Of a DNA stretch of 64,000 bases, positions 8,799-18,375 are shown in pieces; the first letter of the stretch is position 1; each line of letters opens with the position of its first letter. Location: positions 124,001-188,000 of the forward strand of contig NZ_JACNMS010000002.1 in the NCBI RefSeq assembly GCF_020595125.1. Direction: 5' to 3'. The stretch is from Jeotgalibacillus aurantiacus (GTDB lineage Bacteria > Bacillota > Bacilli > Bacillales > Jeotgalibacillaceae). The notes under the pieces are model-generated. The model did no database searches and was not told where the DNA came from. It saw only the letters and a program-made list of their open reading frames with translations. The position numbers and the translations under genes were made by a program.

Positions 8799-9920
8799 AT
8801 GACACAGGAACGTATTGTACAGGAATTTATGGAGCTTGTTCAGGTAGACTCTGAAACAAAACATGAAGCAGAAATCGCTGTTGTATTAAAGAAGAAATTT
8901 GGGGATCTTGGTCTTCAGATTGAAGAAGACAGCAGTATGAATGAAACAGGACACGGAGCCAACAATCTGATCTTTACCTTAAAAGGTAATGCCGAGGGTA
9001 TTGATACGATTTATTTCACTTCACATATGGATACCGTTACACCAGGAAAGGGAATCAAGCCTCAGATTAAAGAGGACGGCTTCATCTACTCAGACGGTAC
9101 GACAATCCTTGGTGCAGATGATAAAGCCGGAATTGCTGCGATGCTTGAAATGATCAAACAGCTGCAGGAGCAAAACCTTGAGCACGGCGATATTCAGTTT
9201 ATTATCACGGCTGGAGAAGAGTCAGGACTTGTTGGAGCTAAAGCGCTCAACCCTGATTACGTGAAAGCAAAGTACGGCTTTGCTGTTGACAGTGACGGGA
9301 AGGTGGGCAATATCATCATTGCCGCACCAACACAGGCTAAAGTCAAAGCGGTGATCCACGGAAAAACGGCACACGCAGGCGTAGCGCCGGAAAAAGGTGT
9401 ATCTGCCATTACGATTGCATCAAAAGCCATTGCCAATATGCCGCTTGGGCGACTTGATGAAGAAACAACGGCTAATATCGGACGTTTTGAAGGTGGGAGC
9501 GCAACAAATATCGTGTGTGACCGCGTTGATGTGCTTGCAGAAGCCCGTTCACTCGTGCCGGAAAAAATGGAAGCACAAACGGCTAAAATGAAAGAAGCCT
9601 TTGAACAGGCAGCAGCCGAAATGGGCGGAAAAGCGGATGTTGATATTCAGATTATGTATCCAGGCTTCAAATTCAGTGCAGATGATGAAGTTGTCCAGAT
9701 CGCACAAAAAGCAGCAGCTGCCATCGGACGTCCATCTGAGCTTCTAACGAGCGGAGGCGGAAGCGATGCAAACGTCATCGCCGGAATGGGCGTTCCAACC
9801 GTTAATCTCGCAGTAGGCTATGAAGAGATCCACACGACAAACGAACGCATGCCAATCGAAGAGCTTGTAAAACTGAGCGAACTTCTTACACAAATTGTGA
9901 AAGAAACAGCTGCAAAATAA
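8799..9920 (+). CDS. M20 family metallopeptidase, PepT-like (YqjE)
   Basis: A 373-residue cytosolic zinc aminopeptidase of the M20/PepT-like family. Metal ligands are visible in FTSHMDTVTPG, LGADDKAG and TAGEESGLVG, and the late histidine in EEIHTTNERM. The middle part (about residues 180-290) is the dimerisation domain inserted in the catalytic fold. Place and length match B. subtilis YqjE. Monocistronic: GGAGG site upstream, hairpin terminator downstream. Peptide specificity is unknown. Confidence 0.9.
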   Translation: MTQERIVQEFMELVQVDSETKHEAEIAVVLKKKFGDLGLQIEEDSSMNETGHGANNLIFTLKGNAEGIDTIYFTSHMDTVTPGKGIKPQIKEDGFIYSDGTTILGADDKAGIAAMLEMIKQLQEQNLEHGDIQFIITAGEESGLVGAKALNPDYVKAKYGFAVDSDGKVGNIIIAAPTQAKVKAVIHGKTAHAGVAPEKGVSAITIASKAIANMPLGRLDEETTANIGRFEGGSATNIVCDRVDVLAEARSLVPEKMEAQTAKMKEAFEQAAAEMGGKADVDIQIMYPGFKFSADDEVVQIAQKAAAAIGRPSELLTSGGGSDANVIAGMGVPTVNLAVGYEEIHTTNERMPIEELVKLSELLTQIVKETAAK

Positions 9921-9936
9921 TATTTTCATGAGCGAA

Positions 9937-9979
9937 GACGGGACAAATTACGATCAGTCGTGATGTCCCGGCTTTTTTA
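9937..9979 (+). terminator. Rho-independent terminator of the M20 peptidase gene
   Basis: CGGGACA pairs with TGTCCCG outside, ACGA with TCGT inside, followed by TTTTTT. Confidence 0.85.
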
Positions 9980-10108
9980 TTTAACAAACAAACGCCACAT
10001 AAAATAAATTAAGCTACAATAATATTATTATGTAAACTATCTAAATGCTTGGCAGGACTTTTTTCTTATGGTACATTTAGTTCATCTGATATAAAGGGGC
10101 TGGAAGTA

Positions 10109-10588
10109 ATGGAAAACAGTAAAAAAGTAGTTGTTTTTGAATGTGGAAATGAAGAGTATGCGATTTCCATTGAAAACGTAATTTCGATTGAAAAAGACGA
10201 AAAAATTACACCTGTTCCACATTTACCATCCTTTATGCCTGGCATCACAGAAGTACGCGGTGAACTCATACCGGTTTTGGACTTTGAAGATATTCTCTAT
10301 AACCGTTCTCTGACAAATCAGGAGCAAAAGCTTCTCGTTCTAAAAACCGATGAGCTTACAATCGCTGTTAAAGTCAAAGAAGCAAAAGAAATTCTTGATA
10401 TACCGCTTGATCAATTCAAGGAAATCGGACTGGCAGCCTACAAAAAAACAGAATACTTCACATCCGTCGCCCAGGTCGGCGACCGGCTCATCACGCTCAT
10501 TGATCCTTCCATTCTCATCAGCAGCCTCGATGGAATGAAGCAGATCAAAGACTACATCACAGACCTGAAAAAACAACAGACCGTCTAA
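10109..10588 (+). CDS. CheW-like chemotaxis adaptor domain protein
   Basis: A 159-residue stand-alone CheW domain: VVVFECGNEEYAISIENV, then VPHLPSFMPGITEVRGELIPVLDF, the core receptor/kinase-binding stretch. A short amphipathic helix closes the protein. There is no receiver domain, so it is not CheV. ATG 10109 is preceded by AAAGGGG; an in-frame start 60 nt upstream lacks a site. No other chemotaxis gene lies in the window, so it may couple a receptor to CheA encoded elsewhere or have taken another role. Family certain, role open. Confidence 0.85.
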   Translation: MENSKKVVVFECGNEEYAISIENVISIEKDEKITPVPHLPSFMPGITEVRGELIPVLDFEDILYNRSLTNQEQKLLVLKTDELTIAVKVKEAKEILDIPLDQFKEIGLAAYKKTEYFTSVAQVGDRLITLIDPSILISSLDGMKQIKDYITDLKKQQTV

Positions 10589-10612
10589 GATATCTGCTGA
10601 TACAAATTTGAC

Positions 10613-10645
10613 ACCTCTTCTTGCAGATCGCGAGAAGGGGTTTTT
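10613..10645 (+). terminator. Terminator after the CheW-like gene
   Basis: An 8-bp stem, CCTCTTCT with AGAAGGGG (one wobble), is followed by TTTTT. Confidence 0.75.
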
Positions 10646-10742
10646 AATTTGTTCTATCTATCAAGCAGAATAGTTTGTCCAAGAAATAACTGAATGCAAT
10701 ATCTTTGTAAACAAGATAAAGATATTCCTTTAAGCAATAGTT

Positions 10743-10978
10743 CCGTGTCGCATCCGTAGATTCCTGCGGCAGAGAAGCGACAGGTGAGACAGCGTAATGC
10801 GGAGCATTAGCTGGCTCACCGCGCGGCCTTGGAAAAGCGGAGTCGACTCGTCCAGCCCCGACAAGCATAAGGCGAAGATGAAAAGAGGGTTGCCCTATAC
10901 CCTCGTTCAGCTTTGACTTATGACCTCGAGGGGCTAGTCGGCGGAGCTGGACAAAGGAAAGCGTAGGATGCGGCACGG
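10743..10978 (+). repeat. Interspersed palindromic element, copy C (long form)
   Basis: A 236-bp element with 13-bp arms CCGTGTCGCATCC (10743-10755) and GGATGCGGCACGG (10966-10978), one T-G mismatch. First module: GGTGAG with CTCACC and a GTAATGC-GGA-GCATTAG tip. Second module: CATAAG/CTTATG with a GAGGGT/ACCCTC tip. Both stems differ from copy A by paired changes. A GGTTTTT run lies 5 bp beyond. The 121-codon frame on the minus strand across it is not credited. Confidence 0.85.
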
Positions 10979-11073
10979 ACCGGTTTTTGAAAATGAACTT
11001 TATAATCAAGAACTCACCCGCTTCCTTTTTTCCTCCATTTACACTACAATTTAGACCAAAGGAGGCGGCTTAC

Positions 11074-12306
11074 ATGACAACAAAAGGCAGAATTATTCTA
11101 CACATCGACATGAACAGCTTTTATGCATCCGTTGAAGCCGCCTATCAGCCCGAACTGAAAGGAAAACCCGTCGCCATCGCCGGTAACCCTGAAGAACGCC
11201 GAGGCATTGTTGTGACCTGCAGCTACGAGGCCCGCGCATATGGTGTGTACACAACAATGAATGTCCGCGAAGCCATGAAGCTGTGTCCGGACCTGATCGT
11301 ACTGCGTCCCGATTTTGATAAATACCGGAAAGCATCAAAAGCGATGTTTGATATTTTAAGATCCTATACACATCTTGTTGAACCTGTATCCATAGATGAA
11401 GGATATATGGATCTTACAGACCTAGGACTGGATGATCCACTTGCTACGGTAAAAGAAATTCAGGACCGTATTTTAAGGGAGCTCGATCTTCCGTGCAGCA
11501 TCGGCGTGTCACCGAATAAGTTCTTGTCAAAAATGGCGTCTGATATGAAGAAGCCGCTTGGCATCACCATTTTGAGAAAACGTGAAGTCCAAAACATCCT
11601 CTGGCCGATGCCGGTTGAGGAGATGCATGGTGTGGGCAAAAAGACGGCTGAAAAGCTTGCGGCCATTTCCATTCAGACGATCGGTGATCTAGCAGCAGCT
11701 GATGATATCCAGTTGAAAGCCCTTCTTGGCATTAACGGCACCCGGTTAAAAAACAGAGCAAACGGCATTGATATAAGGAAAGTGGATCCCGACAGTGTGT
11801 ATGATTTTAAAAGTGTCGGGAATTCTACGACACTGCCGCGGGACTATACAAACCAGGCGGATTTAATGAAGGTGCTTGAAGCGTTATCCCGGAAAGTGAG
11901 TGACAGACTGAAAAGCAAGGATGTAATCGGCTACAGTCTTTCTGTCATGATTCGGTTTAAAAATAGAAAAACAATCACGAGAAGCATGACTTTCCGCCAT
12001 CCTTTATTAGAAACAGACAAAATAGCAAATGAAGCCAAAAGCTTATTTTTGAAACATTGGGATGGTACGCCTGTCCGTCTGCTTGGCGTAACGGTGCAGG
12101 ACCTGCAGGAAAGAAGTCAGGCGTATAAGCAGATTGATCTTTTCTCTTATGAAGAGGATGCCAAATACGAGCCAATTGACCGGCTGATCAGCGACATTGA
12201 AAAGAAATTCGGAACAGGAGCTCTTTCACGTGGAGTCAAAACAGGTGGAAAAGGATATAAATCAGAGACTAGCTTCAGTAAGGATTTCCTTGATAAAGAC
12301 GTTTAA
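11074..12306 (+). CDS. dinB: DNA polymerase IV (Y family)
   Basis: A 410-residue translesion polymerase: palm motif HIDMNSFYASVEA, catalytic acidic pair in VSIDEGYMDL, helix-hairpin-helix in MHGVGKKTAEKL, a little-finger domain, and a QIDLFSYEE sequence close to the beta-clamp-binding consensus near residue 350. ATG 11074 is preceded by AAAGGAGGC; the upstream extension has no site and runs into the repeat. The counterpart of B. subtilis YqjH (PolY1). A second Y-family polymerase lies at 22.9 kb. No LexA box is visible here. Confidence 0.95.
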   Translation: MTTKGRIILHIDMNSFYASVEAAYQPELKGKPVAIAGNPEERRGIVVTCSYEARAYGVYTTMNVREAMKLCPDLIVLRPDFDKYRKASKAMFDILRSYTHLVEPVSIDEGYMDLTDLGLDDPLATVKEIQDRILRELDLPCSIGVSPNKFLSKMASDMKKPLGITILRKREVQNILWPMPVEEMHGVGKKTAEKLAAISIQTIGDLAAADDIQLKALLGINGTRLKNRANGIDIRKVDPDSVYDFKSVGNSTTLPRDYTNQADLMKVLEALSRKVSDRLKSKDVIGYSLSVMIRFKNRKTITRSMTFRHPLLETDKIANEAKSLFLKHWDGTPVRLLGVTVQDLQERSQAYKQIDLFSYEEDAKYEPIDRLISDIEKKFGTGALSRGVKTGGKGYKSETSFSKDFLDKDV

Positions 12307-12394
12307 AAGGCATTTCTTTCGATTTTTATCCGATTAATGATACAATGGGAAAGGATCAAAGGGAGAACAACTAAAGAAAGAAAGGACGTTGAAT

Positions 12395-13804
12395 ATGTCA
12401 AAACATCAATTTGGCGTGGCGGGTTTAGCTGTCATGGGAAAAAACCTTGCATGGAATATTGAAAGCAGAGGTTTTTCGGTAGCTGTATATAACCGCTCTC
12501 CTGAAAAAGTGGACGATATGCTGAAAGAATCTGAAGGTAAAAACATCTTCGGTACATACAGCCTGGAGGAGTTTGTAAACTCACTAGAAAAACCAAGAAA
12601 AATCATGCTTATGGTAAAAGCCGGACCGGCAACGGATGCTACGATCTCCGGACTGCTGCCATTACTCGATAAAGGCGATATCCTGATCGATGGAGGTAAC
12701 ACGTATTACCGTGATACGATCCGCCGTAATAAAGAGCTGAGTGAATATGGCATTCACTTTATCGGAACAGGTGTATCCGGTGGAGAGGAAGGCGCGTTAA
12801 CGGGTCCTTCTATTATGCCTGGCGGTCAGAAAGAAGCATATGACCTTGTGGCACCGATCTTTAATGAAATTTCTGCAAAGGTTAACGGTGAAGCGTGCAG
12901 CACGTATATTGGTCCGGATGGCGCCGGTCACTATGTGAAAATGGTGCACAACGGTATTGAATACGCAGATATGCAGCTGATTGCAGAATCCTACTTCCTG
13001 ATGAAGCAGGTACTTGGATTGAATGCTGAAGAGCTGCATGAAGTTTTTGCAGACTGGAATAAGGGTGAGCTTGACAGCTACCTGATCGAAATTACCGCTG
13101 ATATTTTCAAAAAATACGATCCGGAAACAGGCAAGCCAATGGTTGATGTCATTCTGGATAAAGCAGGTCAAAAAGGAACAGGTAAATGGACAAGCCAAAG
13201 CGCACTTGACCTTGGAACACCGCTTCCAATCATCACTGAATCCGTATTTGCACGTTTTATTTCTGCACTAAAGGATGAGCGCGTAAAAGCAAGTGAAGTG
13301 CTGAGCGGTCCGGTACCAACCCTTCCTGAAGAAGACAAAAAGGAATGGATCGAAGCAATTCGTCGTGCTCTTTACATGTCGAAAATTGCTTCTTATGCAC
13401 AGGGCTTCGCTCAAATGCGGGCGGCATCTGAAGAATATGGCTGGGATCTGAAGTTTGGTGAAATCGCAATGATTTTCCGCGGAGGCTGTATCATCCGTGC
13501 GCAGTTCCTGCAAAAAATTAAGGAAGCCTATGACCGTGATCCGAAGCTGACAAACCTGATGCTTGATGAGTATTTCAAAGGCATCGTTGAAAACTATCAG
13601 TCAGCACTTCGTGACGTGATTGCACTGTCAGTTAAAAATGGTATTCCTGTACCTGGCTTCTCAACAGCATTGGCATACTATGACAGCTACCGTACAGCTG
13701 TCCTGCCAGCTAACCTGATTCAGGCACAGCGTGATTACTTCGGTGCTCACACATACGAAAGAACGGATAAAGAAGGCACATTCCACACCGAGTGGATGGA
13801 ATAA
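12395..13804 (+). CDS. gndA: 6-phosphogluconate dehydrogenase, decarboxylating
   Basis: A 469-residue enzyme oxidising 6-phosphogluconate to ribulose-5-phosphate with NADP. N-terminal Rossmann motif [13 protein letters not shown] with NRS after the second strand (NADP preference), substrate motifs [21 protein letters not shown] and KMVHNGIEY, and the long all-helical C-terminal domain. ATG 12395 follows GAAAGGAC. Its pathway partner zwf lies 600 bp downstream on the other strand. The length is exactly that of B. subtilis GndA. Confidence 0.96.
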   Translation: MSKHQFGVAGLAVMGKNLAWNIESRGFSVAVYNRSPEKVDDMLKESEGKNIFGTYSLEEFVNSLEKPRKIMLMVKAGPATDATISGLLPLLDKGDILIDGGNTYYRDTIRRNKELSEYGIHFIGTGVSGGEEGALTGPSIMPGGQKEAYDLVAPIFNEISAKVNGEACSTYIGPDGAGHYVKMVHNGIEYADMQLIAESYFLMKQVLGLNAEELHEVFADWNKGELDSYLIEITADIFKKYDPETGKPMVDVILDKAGQKGTGKWTSQSALDLGTPLPIITESVFARFISALKDERVKASEVLSGPVPTLPEEDKKEWIEAIRRALYMSKIASYAQGFAQMRAASEEYGWDLKFGEIAMIFRGGCIIRAQFLQKIKEAYDRDPKLTNLMLDEYFKGIVENYQSALRDVIALSVKNGIPVPGFSTALAYYDSYRTAVLPANLIQAQRDYFGAHTYERTDKEGTFHTEWME

Positions 13805-13857
13805 TCCTTTCAAAATTTATTAAAAGTTAAGCTTGATAAGATTTTTGCACCGCATAA

Positions 13858-13914
13858 GTACCAGGCCATTCCGTATTCGCCGCAGCTGGACAAAGGAAAG
13901 GAATGACCTGGCAC
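13858..13914 (+). repeat. Interspersed palindromic element, copy D (short form)
   Basis: A 57-bp remnant. The arms GTACCAGGCCATTCC and GGAATGACCTGGCAC match at 13 of 15 positions. The inside keeps only the 3' segment seen in copy C (GAGCTGGACAAAGGAAAG, here with GCAGCTGG), so it looks like an internal deletion of a long form. GGTTT follows the right arm. Confidence 0.8.
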
Positions 13915-13937
13915 GGTTTGATCATGTGACAATGTAT

Positions 13938-13969
13938 AAAAAAGCTCCTCTTTTCTGAGGAGCTTTTTC
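13938..13969 (+). terminator. Terminator downstream of gndA
   Basis: AAAAAGCTCCTC and GAGGAGCTTTTT pair around a 6-nt loop. Confidence 0.88.
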
Positions 13970-13995
13970 TGTAAAGCATAAAGGGGGACAAAGGG

Positions 13996-14364
13996 ATGTT
14001 AAAGCGTGTTTATGGAGCTTTTGTTTTATTTGCCGGTGTCATGCATTTTTTAAAGGAGCGCAACTTCAGGCATATTGTGCCTAAGTTTTTACCGTTTAGA
14101 AAGGCAATCGTACTGATCTCCGGTGTTGCTGAAGTCATCATAGGCGGAATGCTTGTATTGAACAAAGGAACAAGACTTGCCGGAAAGCTGCTTGGATGGC
14201 TGATGATTGCAGTATGGCCGGCTAATATGTATATGGCTTATAAAAAAATTCCTCTGGGAAAAATAAAGCTTTCTCCTGCTGTTCTCTGGGGCAGAGTGGC
14301 TTTTCAGATCCCATTAATTAAATGGGCATTTACTATTTCTAAAAATGCGGAAGGTAAGAACTAA
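13996..14364 (+). CDS. DoxX-like small membrane protein
   Basis: A 122-residue protein with four predicted transmembrane helices (VYGAFVLFAGVMHFL, AIVLISGVAEVIIGGMLVL, LLGWLMIAVWPANMYMAY and a C-terminal one). The GVxHF start and GxxExxxG helix are typical of DoxX-like proteins. Preceded by AAGGGGGACAAAGGG. Nothing in its surroundings (pentose-phosphate genes) indicates a role. Family call moderate, function unknown. Confidence 0.7.
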   Translation: MLKRVYGAFVLFAGVMHFLKERNFRHIVPKFLPFRKAIVLISGVAEVIIGGMLVLNKGTRLAGKLLGWLMIAVWPANMYMAYKKIPLGKIKLSPAVLWGRVAFQIPLIKWAFTISKNAEGKN

Positions 14365-14402
14365 AAAATCCTCCGGACATGTGCGTGTCCGGAGGATTTT
14401 TT
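14363..14402. terminator. Bidirectional terminator between the DoxX-like gene and zwf
   Basis: A perfect 17-bp stem from AAAAAATCCTCCGGACA with its complement, 6-nt loop, A run on one side and T run on the other. It serves both convergent genes. Confidence 0.95.
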
Positions 14403-15896
14403 CTATTCTTCGAGGTCCTGTTCACCGACAGGCCACCACTCGAAGCCGTCTTTCGCGAGCATTTCATCGCTTTTTGCAGGTCCCATGGATTTAGCCGGGT
14501 AGTTAGGGAAGGTTTCATCCTTCGTTGACTCCCAGTGTTCTGAAATTTTATCAACAAAACTCCAGGAATGTCTGACCTCATCCCAGTGTGTAAAGTTCGT
14601 CGCATCACCAAGAATGCAGTCGAGCAGCAGTTTTTCATACGCTTCAGGTGTGTTAATGCCGTCAACACTGCTTGCTGAATAACTCAGTTTAATGCAGTCT
14701 GTATCTGTTCCAAGATTGCTCTTCTTGGCGTTTAAATGCAGTGTGATCCCTTCATCAGGCTGAATATGAATCACAAGCAGGTTCGGGTCAAGAGAGTGCT
14801 CTTTATTATAGTACAGGTTCATCGGAATATCCTTGAACTGAACAACAATTTTTGTTGATTTCACAGACATGCTTTTTCCTGTACGGATATAAAATGGGAC
14901 GCCTGCCCAGCGGAAGTTATCAATCATCACTTTTCCGGCAACATAGGTTTCCGTGTTGGAGTCTGAATCCACATTGGAATTTTCGCGGTACCCTTTAATT
15001 TCACCGTTTTCATCAGGGCCGTACTGACCTCTGACAAAATAATCATCGACTTCTTTTCCTTCAACCGGTCTCAGCGCGCGCAATACGCGGACTTTTTCAC
15101 TTCTGATTTCATCCGTGCTCAAGGAGATAGGCGGTTCCATGGCAAGCAGGGCAACCATTTGCAGCATATGGTTCTGAACCATATCCCGGAGTGCACCACT
15201 TTTCTCGTAATAACGGCCGCGCTCTTCTACACCGAGCACCTCTGAGGACGTAACCTGAATGTTTGAGATGAACCGGCTGTTCCAAAGCGGTTCAAACAAT
15301 GCGTTGGCAAAACGGATGACTTCAATATTCTGGACCATTTCCTTACCAAGGTAGTGGTCGATACGGTAAATCTGCTCCTCTGAAAAGGACTGACGGATCT
15401 GTTTATTTAAGGCAGTTGCCGAAGGGAGATCATGTCCGAACGGCTTTTCAATAACCAGTCGGCAAAATCCTTCAGTATCGGTCAGGCCGTCCGCTTTCAA
15501 ATGATCAGTAATCGTGCCGAAAAATTCAGGCGCCATTGCCAGATAGAAAATCCGGTTGCCATCAAGATCAAATGACTGATCGAGCTCGTCTGCTCTTTCT
15601 TTCAGTTTTATGTAGGACGATGAATCCTCCACATCATGTGATTCATACGTGCAGTGTTCGATAAATGAATCAATTCGATCCTGATCGTGACTCGAATTCT
15701 CAAGGGAGTCACGTACGTGCTGTGTAAATTGTTCATTTGTCCACTCCCGGCGTCCGATTCCAAGAACAGCAAACCGCTTTTCAAGGCTTCCTTTTAAGTA
15801 AAGCTGATATAATGAAGGGAACAGTTTGCGTTTAGCAAGGTCTCCGGTTGCGCCGAAAATCATGATGAGTGTTGGGGGTGTTGTAATCTTATTCAA
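14403..15896 (-). CDS. zwf: Glucose-6-phosphate 1-dehydrogenase
   Basis: A 497-residue NADP-dependent enzyme, first step of the oxidative pentose phosphate pathway. Coenzyme motif [16 protein letters not shown] at the N-terminus, substrate-site signature [13 protein letters not shown], and EKPFGHD. It starts at ATG 15896 with its own promoter and ends at the shared bidirectional terminator. Together with gndA it supplies NADPH and ribulose-5-phosphate. Normal length. Confidence 0.96.
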   Translation of the reverse strand: MNKITTPPTLIMIFGATGDLAKRKLFPSLYQLYLKGSLEKRFAVLGIGRREWTNEQFTQHVRDSLENSSHDQDRIDSFIEHCTYESHDVEDSSSYIKLKERADELDQSFDLDGNRIFYLAMAPEFFGTITDHLKADGLTDTEGFCRLVIEKPFGHDLPSATALNKQIRQSFSEEQIYRIDHYLGKEMVQNIEVIRFANALFEPLWNSRFISNIQVTSSEVLGVEERGRYYEKSGALRDMVQNHMLQMVALLAMEPPISLSTDEIRSEKVRVLRALRPVEGKEVDDYFVRGQYGPDENGEIKGYRENSNVDSDSNTETYVAGKVMIDNFRWAGVPFYIRTGKSMSVKSTKIVVQFKDIPMNLYYNKEHSLDPNLLVIHIQPDEGITLHLNAKKSNLGTDTDCIKLSYSASSVDGINTPEAYEKLLLDCILGDATNFTHWDEVRHSWSFVDKISEHWESTKDETFPNYPAKSMGPAKSDEMLAKDGFEWWPVGEQDLEE

Positions 15897-15955
15897 TGTC
15901 AGGACCTCACTTTAAGTTAGTCTTACCGGCATTCAGCCGTTTTTGCAATATCTAA

Positions 15956-15984
15956 ATTGTATAGGTGCAGGCGTCCGGTTGCAA
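15956..15984 (-). promoter_or_regulatory. SigA-type promoter of zwf
   Basis: On the minus strand TTGCAA (15984-15979) and TACAAT (15961-15956) are 17 bp apart, about 60 bp upstream of the zwf start. Confidence 0.65.
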
Positions 15985-16011
15985 CCATTATGCAACATCC
16001 GCGGTGCTCAT

Positions 16012-16040
16012 TTGCCTGAGGATGATTTCTGGCATATTAT
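16012..16040 (+). promoter_or_regulatory. SigA-type promoter of rnz
   Basis: TTGCCT (16012-16017) and TATTAT (16035-16040) are spaced by 17 bp, divergent from the zwf promoter. Confidence 0.6.
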
Positions 16041-16072
16041 GATAGGATAGATTTTTGAAGGGAGGTTGTCAA

Positions 16073-16990
16073 ATGCAGCTTCATTTTCTTGGAACAGGGG
16101 CAGGGGTACCTGCAAAAGAGAGGAACGTATCATCACTTGCCATTAAACAGATCAATAAAAAAGGCGGAATCTGGCTGTTTGACTGCGGGGAAGCAACACA
16201 GCATCAGATCTTACATACGTCCATCAAGCCACGCAGAATTGAAAAAATTTTTATCACACATTTACACGGCGACCATATTTTCGGATTGCCGGGATTAATC
16301 GGGAGCCGTTCCTTTCAGGGTGGAACAGAACCGCTCTTTGTATACGGACCTCCGGGGATAAAAGAATACATAGAAACATCGCTCAGAATCAGCGGTACGC
16401 ATTTAAAGTACGAGCTTTTTATCCATGAAATAACGGATCAGTCTGAATTTGAAGATGCAACATATCAGATTAAGGTTTTTAAGCTCGATCATGCACTCGA
16501 TTCTTTCGGCTACCGTCTCATGGAAAAGGATAAGCCCGGGACGCTGATGGTTGATAAGCTTCGGGAAACCGGACTGCCGCCGGGTCCTTTATATAACGAC
16601 TTAAAAAACGGCAAATCTGTGGAGTGGAACGGGCAGACGTTGATCAGCGAAGATTATCTGGAGGCACCTAAAAAGGGGATGATTATCGCAGTAGCCGGAG
16701 ACACTCGTAAAACACCGGCTGCCGTTGAACTTGCCCGGGATGCGGACGTCCTGATTCATGAGGCAACGTTTGGAGCAGGGCATGAGGAGATGGCTTACCA
16801 ATACTACCACTCCACCGCTGTACAGGCTGCTGAAACAGCCAGAGAAGCAGGAGTGAAAGAGCTTTGGCTGACCCACATCAGCTCCCGTTACACAGGAGAT
16901 ACTGCCGCTCAGTTATTCTCAGAAGCAAGAGAAGTATTCAGCAATACAAATCTCGCTCATGATCTTTTGGAGGCTGAGATTGGTAAGTAG
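16073..16990 (+). CDS. rnz: Ribonuclease Z (tRNA 3' endonuclease)
   Basis: A 305-residue metallo-beta-lactamase-fold nuclease that trims the 3' trailer of tRNA precursors lacking an encoded CCA. N-terminal FLGTGAGVPAKERN, zinc motif THLHGDHIFGLPG, later ligands in DHALDS, AGDTR and LTHISSRY, and the flexible exosite arm around PPGPLY. ATG 16073 is chosen because GGGAGG precedes it; the frame extends 18 nt upstream. Length fits the family. Confidence 0.95.
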   Translation: MQLHFLGTGAGVPAKERNVSSLAIKQINKKGGIWLFDCGEATQHQILHTSIKPRRIEKIFITHLHGDHIFGLPGLIGSRSFQGGTEPLFVYGPPGIKEYIETSLRISGTHLKYELFIHEITDQSEFEDATYQIKVFKLDHALDSFGYRLMEKDKPGTLMVDKLRETGLPPGPLYNDLKNGKSVEWNGQTLISEDYLEAPKKGMIIAVAGDTRKTPAAVELARDADVLIHEATFGAGHEEMAYQYYHSTAVQAAETAREAGVKELWLTHISSRYTGDTAAQLFSEAREVFSNTNLAHDLLEAEIGK

Positions 16991-17081
16991 ATTCAACAAA
17001 TAAGCTATATGATGATATGTAAATCCACATTAAGGCTGACTAACCAGTTCAAAGTATCAGTATGGTTAGTCAAATATAATA

Positions 17082-17138
17082 AGTGTAGGGGCATTCCGTA
17101 GACTAACCGCTTGGCCGTTGAAGGAATGACCCGGCACT
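17082..17138 (+). repeat. Interspersed palindromic element, copy E (short form)
   Basis: A 57-bp degenerate copy: arms AGTGTAGGGGCATTCC (17082-17097) and GGAATGACCCGGCACT (17123-17138) match at 13 of 16 positions. The inside keeps CCGTAGACT and a GCTTGGCC piece. It lies between the convergent genes rnz and namA. Confidence 0.75.
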
Positions 17139-17218
17139 ACATGGGTAGATTAATGCTAATGATTTCTCATAAAAGACAAAGCCACAATGATATTTTTTAA
17201 AATAATTCAATACAATTC

Positions 17219-17252
17219 AAAAAAGGATGAGGTGTTAGTCTCATCCTTTTTT
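17219..17252 (-). terminator. Terminator of namA
   Basis: AAAAAAGGATGAG with CTCATCCTTTTTT, 8-nt loop, immediately beyond the namA stop. Its symmetry would also serve rnz from the other side. Confidence 0.9.
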
Positions 17253-17254
17253 GA

Positions 17255-18277
17255 TTACTTCATATTCCAGCCCCTCTGATACTGCACAGGTGCTTCAATT
17301 TCTGTGCCAAGCTCGAGTGCTGCTGTTCTTGGCCAGTAAGGGTCACGCAGCAGCTCGCGGGCAAGGAAAACGAGATCTGCCCGGTTGTTTTGCAGAATTT
17401 CCTCTGCCTGCAGTCCACTCGTAATCAGGCCGACTGCGCCTGTCGGGATATCAGCTCCATGTTTAATCGTTTCAGCCATCGGCACCTGGTAGCCGGGATA
17501 AGCGTGAATGGCAGCCGGAACGACAGCGCCTGAGCTGACATCAATCAGATCCACGCCCTGCTCCTTCATCCACTTTCCAAAGGTCACGTAATCCTCCGGC
17601 GTTAATCCTTCCTCTGTCCAGTCACTTGCTGACACTCTCACTAATAGAGGGCCATTCCATTCCTCTTTGACTGCTTCAATCATCTCACGCAGGAAGCGGT
17701 AACGGTTTTCTGCAGATCCGCCGTATGTATCTGTCCGTCTGTTTGAAAGGGGAGACAGAAACTCATTGATTAAATAGCCGTGTGCGCCGTGAAGTTCAAT
17801 CACGTCAAATCCGGCTTCGCGTGAGCGTCGTGCACCGTCTTTAAACGCCTGAATCGTTTCTTTGATCTGGTCCTGCGACATCTCAAGCGGTGTTTTCATC
17901 TTATCGTTAAAGGCAATTGCTGAAGGAGCAATCGCGTCTCCATCTGCCATCATTTTTCTGCCGGCGTGCGCTAGCTGGATCGCGGTTTTTGATCCCTGCT
18001 CCTGAATCAGGCTGACAAGCTCCTTTAAGCCTTCAACGTGCTCATCACTCCAGATACCGAGGTCTTCATTTGAAATTCTGCCCTGTGGGGTGACAGCTGT
18101 CGCTTCTAGCATAATCAGTCCAACCTGTCCTGCTGCTCTTGAAACGTAATGCGTTTTATGAAAGTTTTCGACTTTACCATCACGGTTGTGGCTTGAATAC
18201 ATGCACATCGGTGCCATCACAATCCGGTTTTTTAATTCAACATTGCCTAACTGATACGAAGAAAATAATGCGGTCAT
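17255..18277 (-). CDS. namA: NADPH dehydrogenase, old yellow enzyme family (NamA/YqjM)
   Basis: A 340-residue FMN-dependent ene-reductase with a TIM barrel. MAPMCMYSS near the N-terminus carries the cysteine that tunes FMN in YqjM-type enzymes; [23 protein letters not shown] (substrate His pair) and RVSASDW follow. It reduces alpha,beta-unsaturated carbonyls and is linked to oxidative and xenobiotic stress in B. subtilis. The length is that of YqjM. GAAGGAGG lies upstream of the ATG. Confidence 0.95.
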   Translation of the reverse strand: MTALFSSYQLGNVELKNRIVMAPMCMYSSHNRDGKVENFHKTHYVSRAAGQVGLIMLEATAVTPQGRISNEDLGIWSDEHVEGLKELVSLIQEQGSKTAIQLAHAGRKMMADGDAIAPSAIAFNDKMKTPLEMSQDQIKETIQAFKDGARRSREAGFDVIELHGAHGYLINEFLSPLSNRRTDTYGGSAENRYRFLREMIEAVKEEWNGPLLVRVSASDWTEEGLTPEDYVTFGKWMKEQGVDLIDVSSGAVVPAAIHAYPGYQVPMAETIKHGADIPTGAVGLITSGLQAEEILQNNRADLVFLARELLRDPYWPRTAALELGTEIEAPVQYQRGWNMK

Positions 18278-18325
18278 TCAAAAATCCTCCTTCTTTTTCG
18301 TCTCCCTAAGTATACCAGCCAAATA

Positions 18326-18375
18326 AAAAGAACTGAAAAAATGCGCCTTATCTCGTGCGCTTTTTCAGTTCTTTT
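18326..18375 (-). terminator. Hairpin overlapping the 3' end of the glycosyltransferase gene
   Basis: AAAAGAACTGAAAAA and TTTTTCAGTTCTTTT pair with an inner GCGC/GCGC. One arm is the last nine codons of the glycosyltransferase. The T run lies in the stem, so it is a likely but not textbook terminator. Confidence 0.6.

Noticed and set aside
10644-11009. 121-codon open frame on the minus strand
   Set aside because: Made by repeat copy C, sharing the same translated words as copy A, without a start signal.
12797-13198. 133-codon minus-strand frame inside gndA
   Set aside because: Antisense shadow of gndA.
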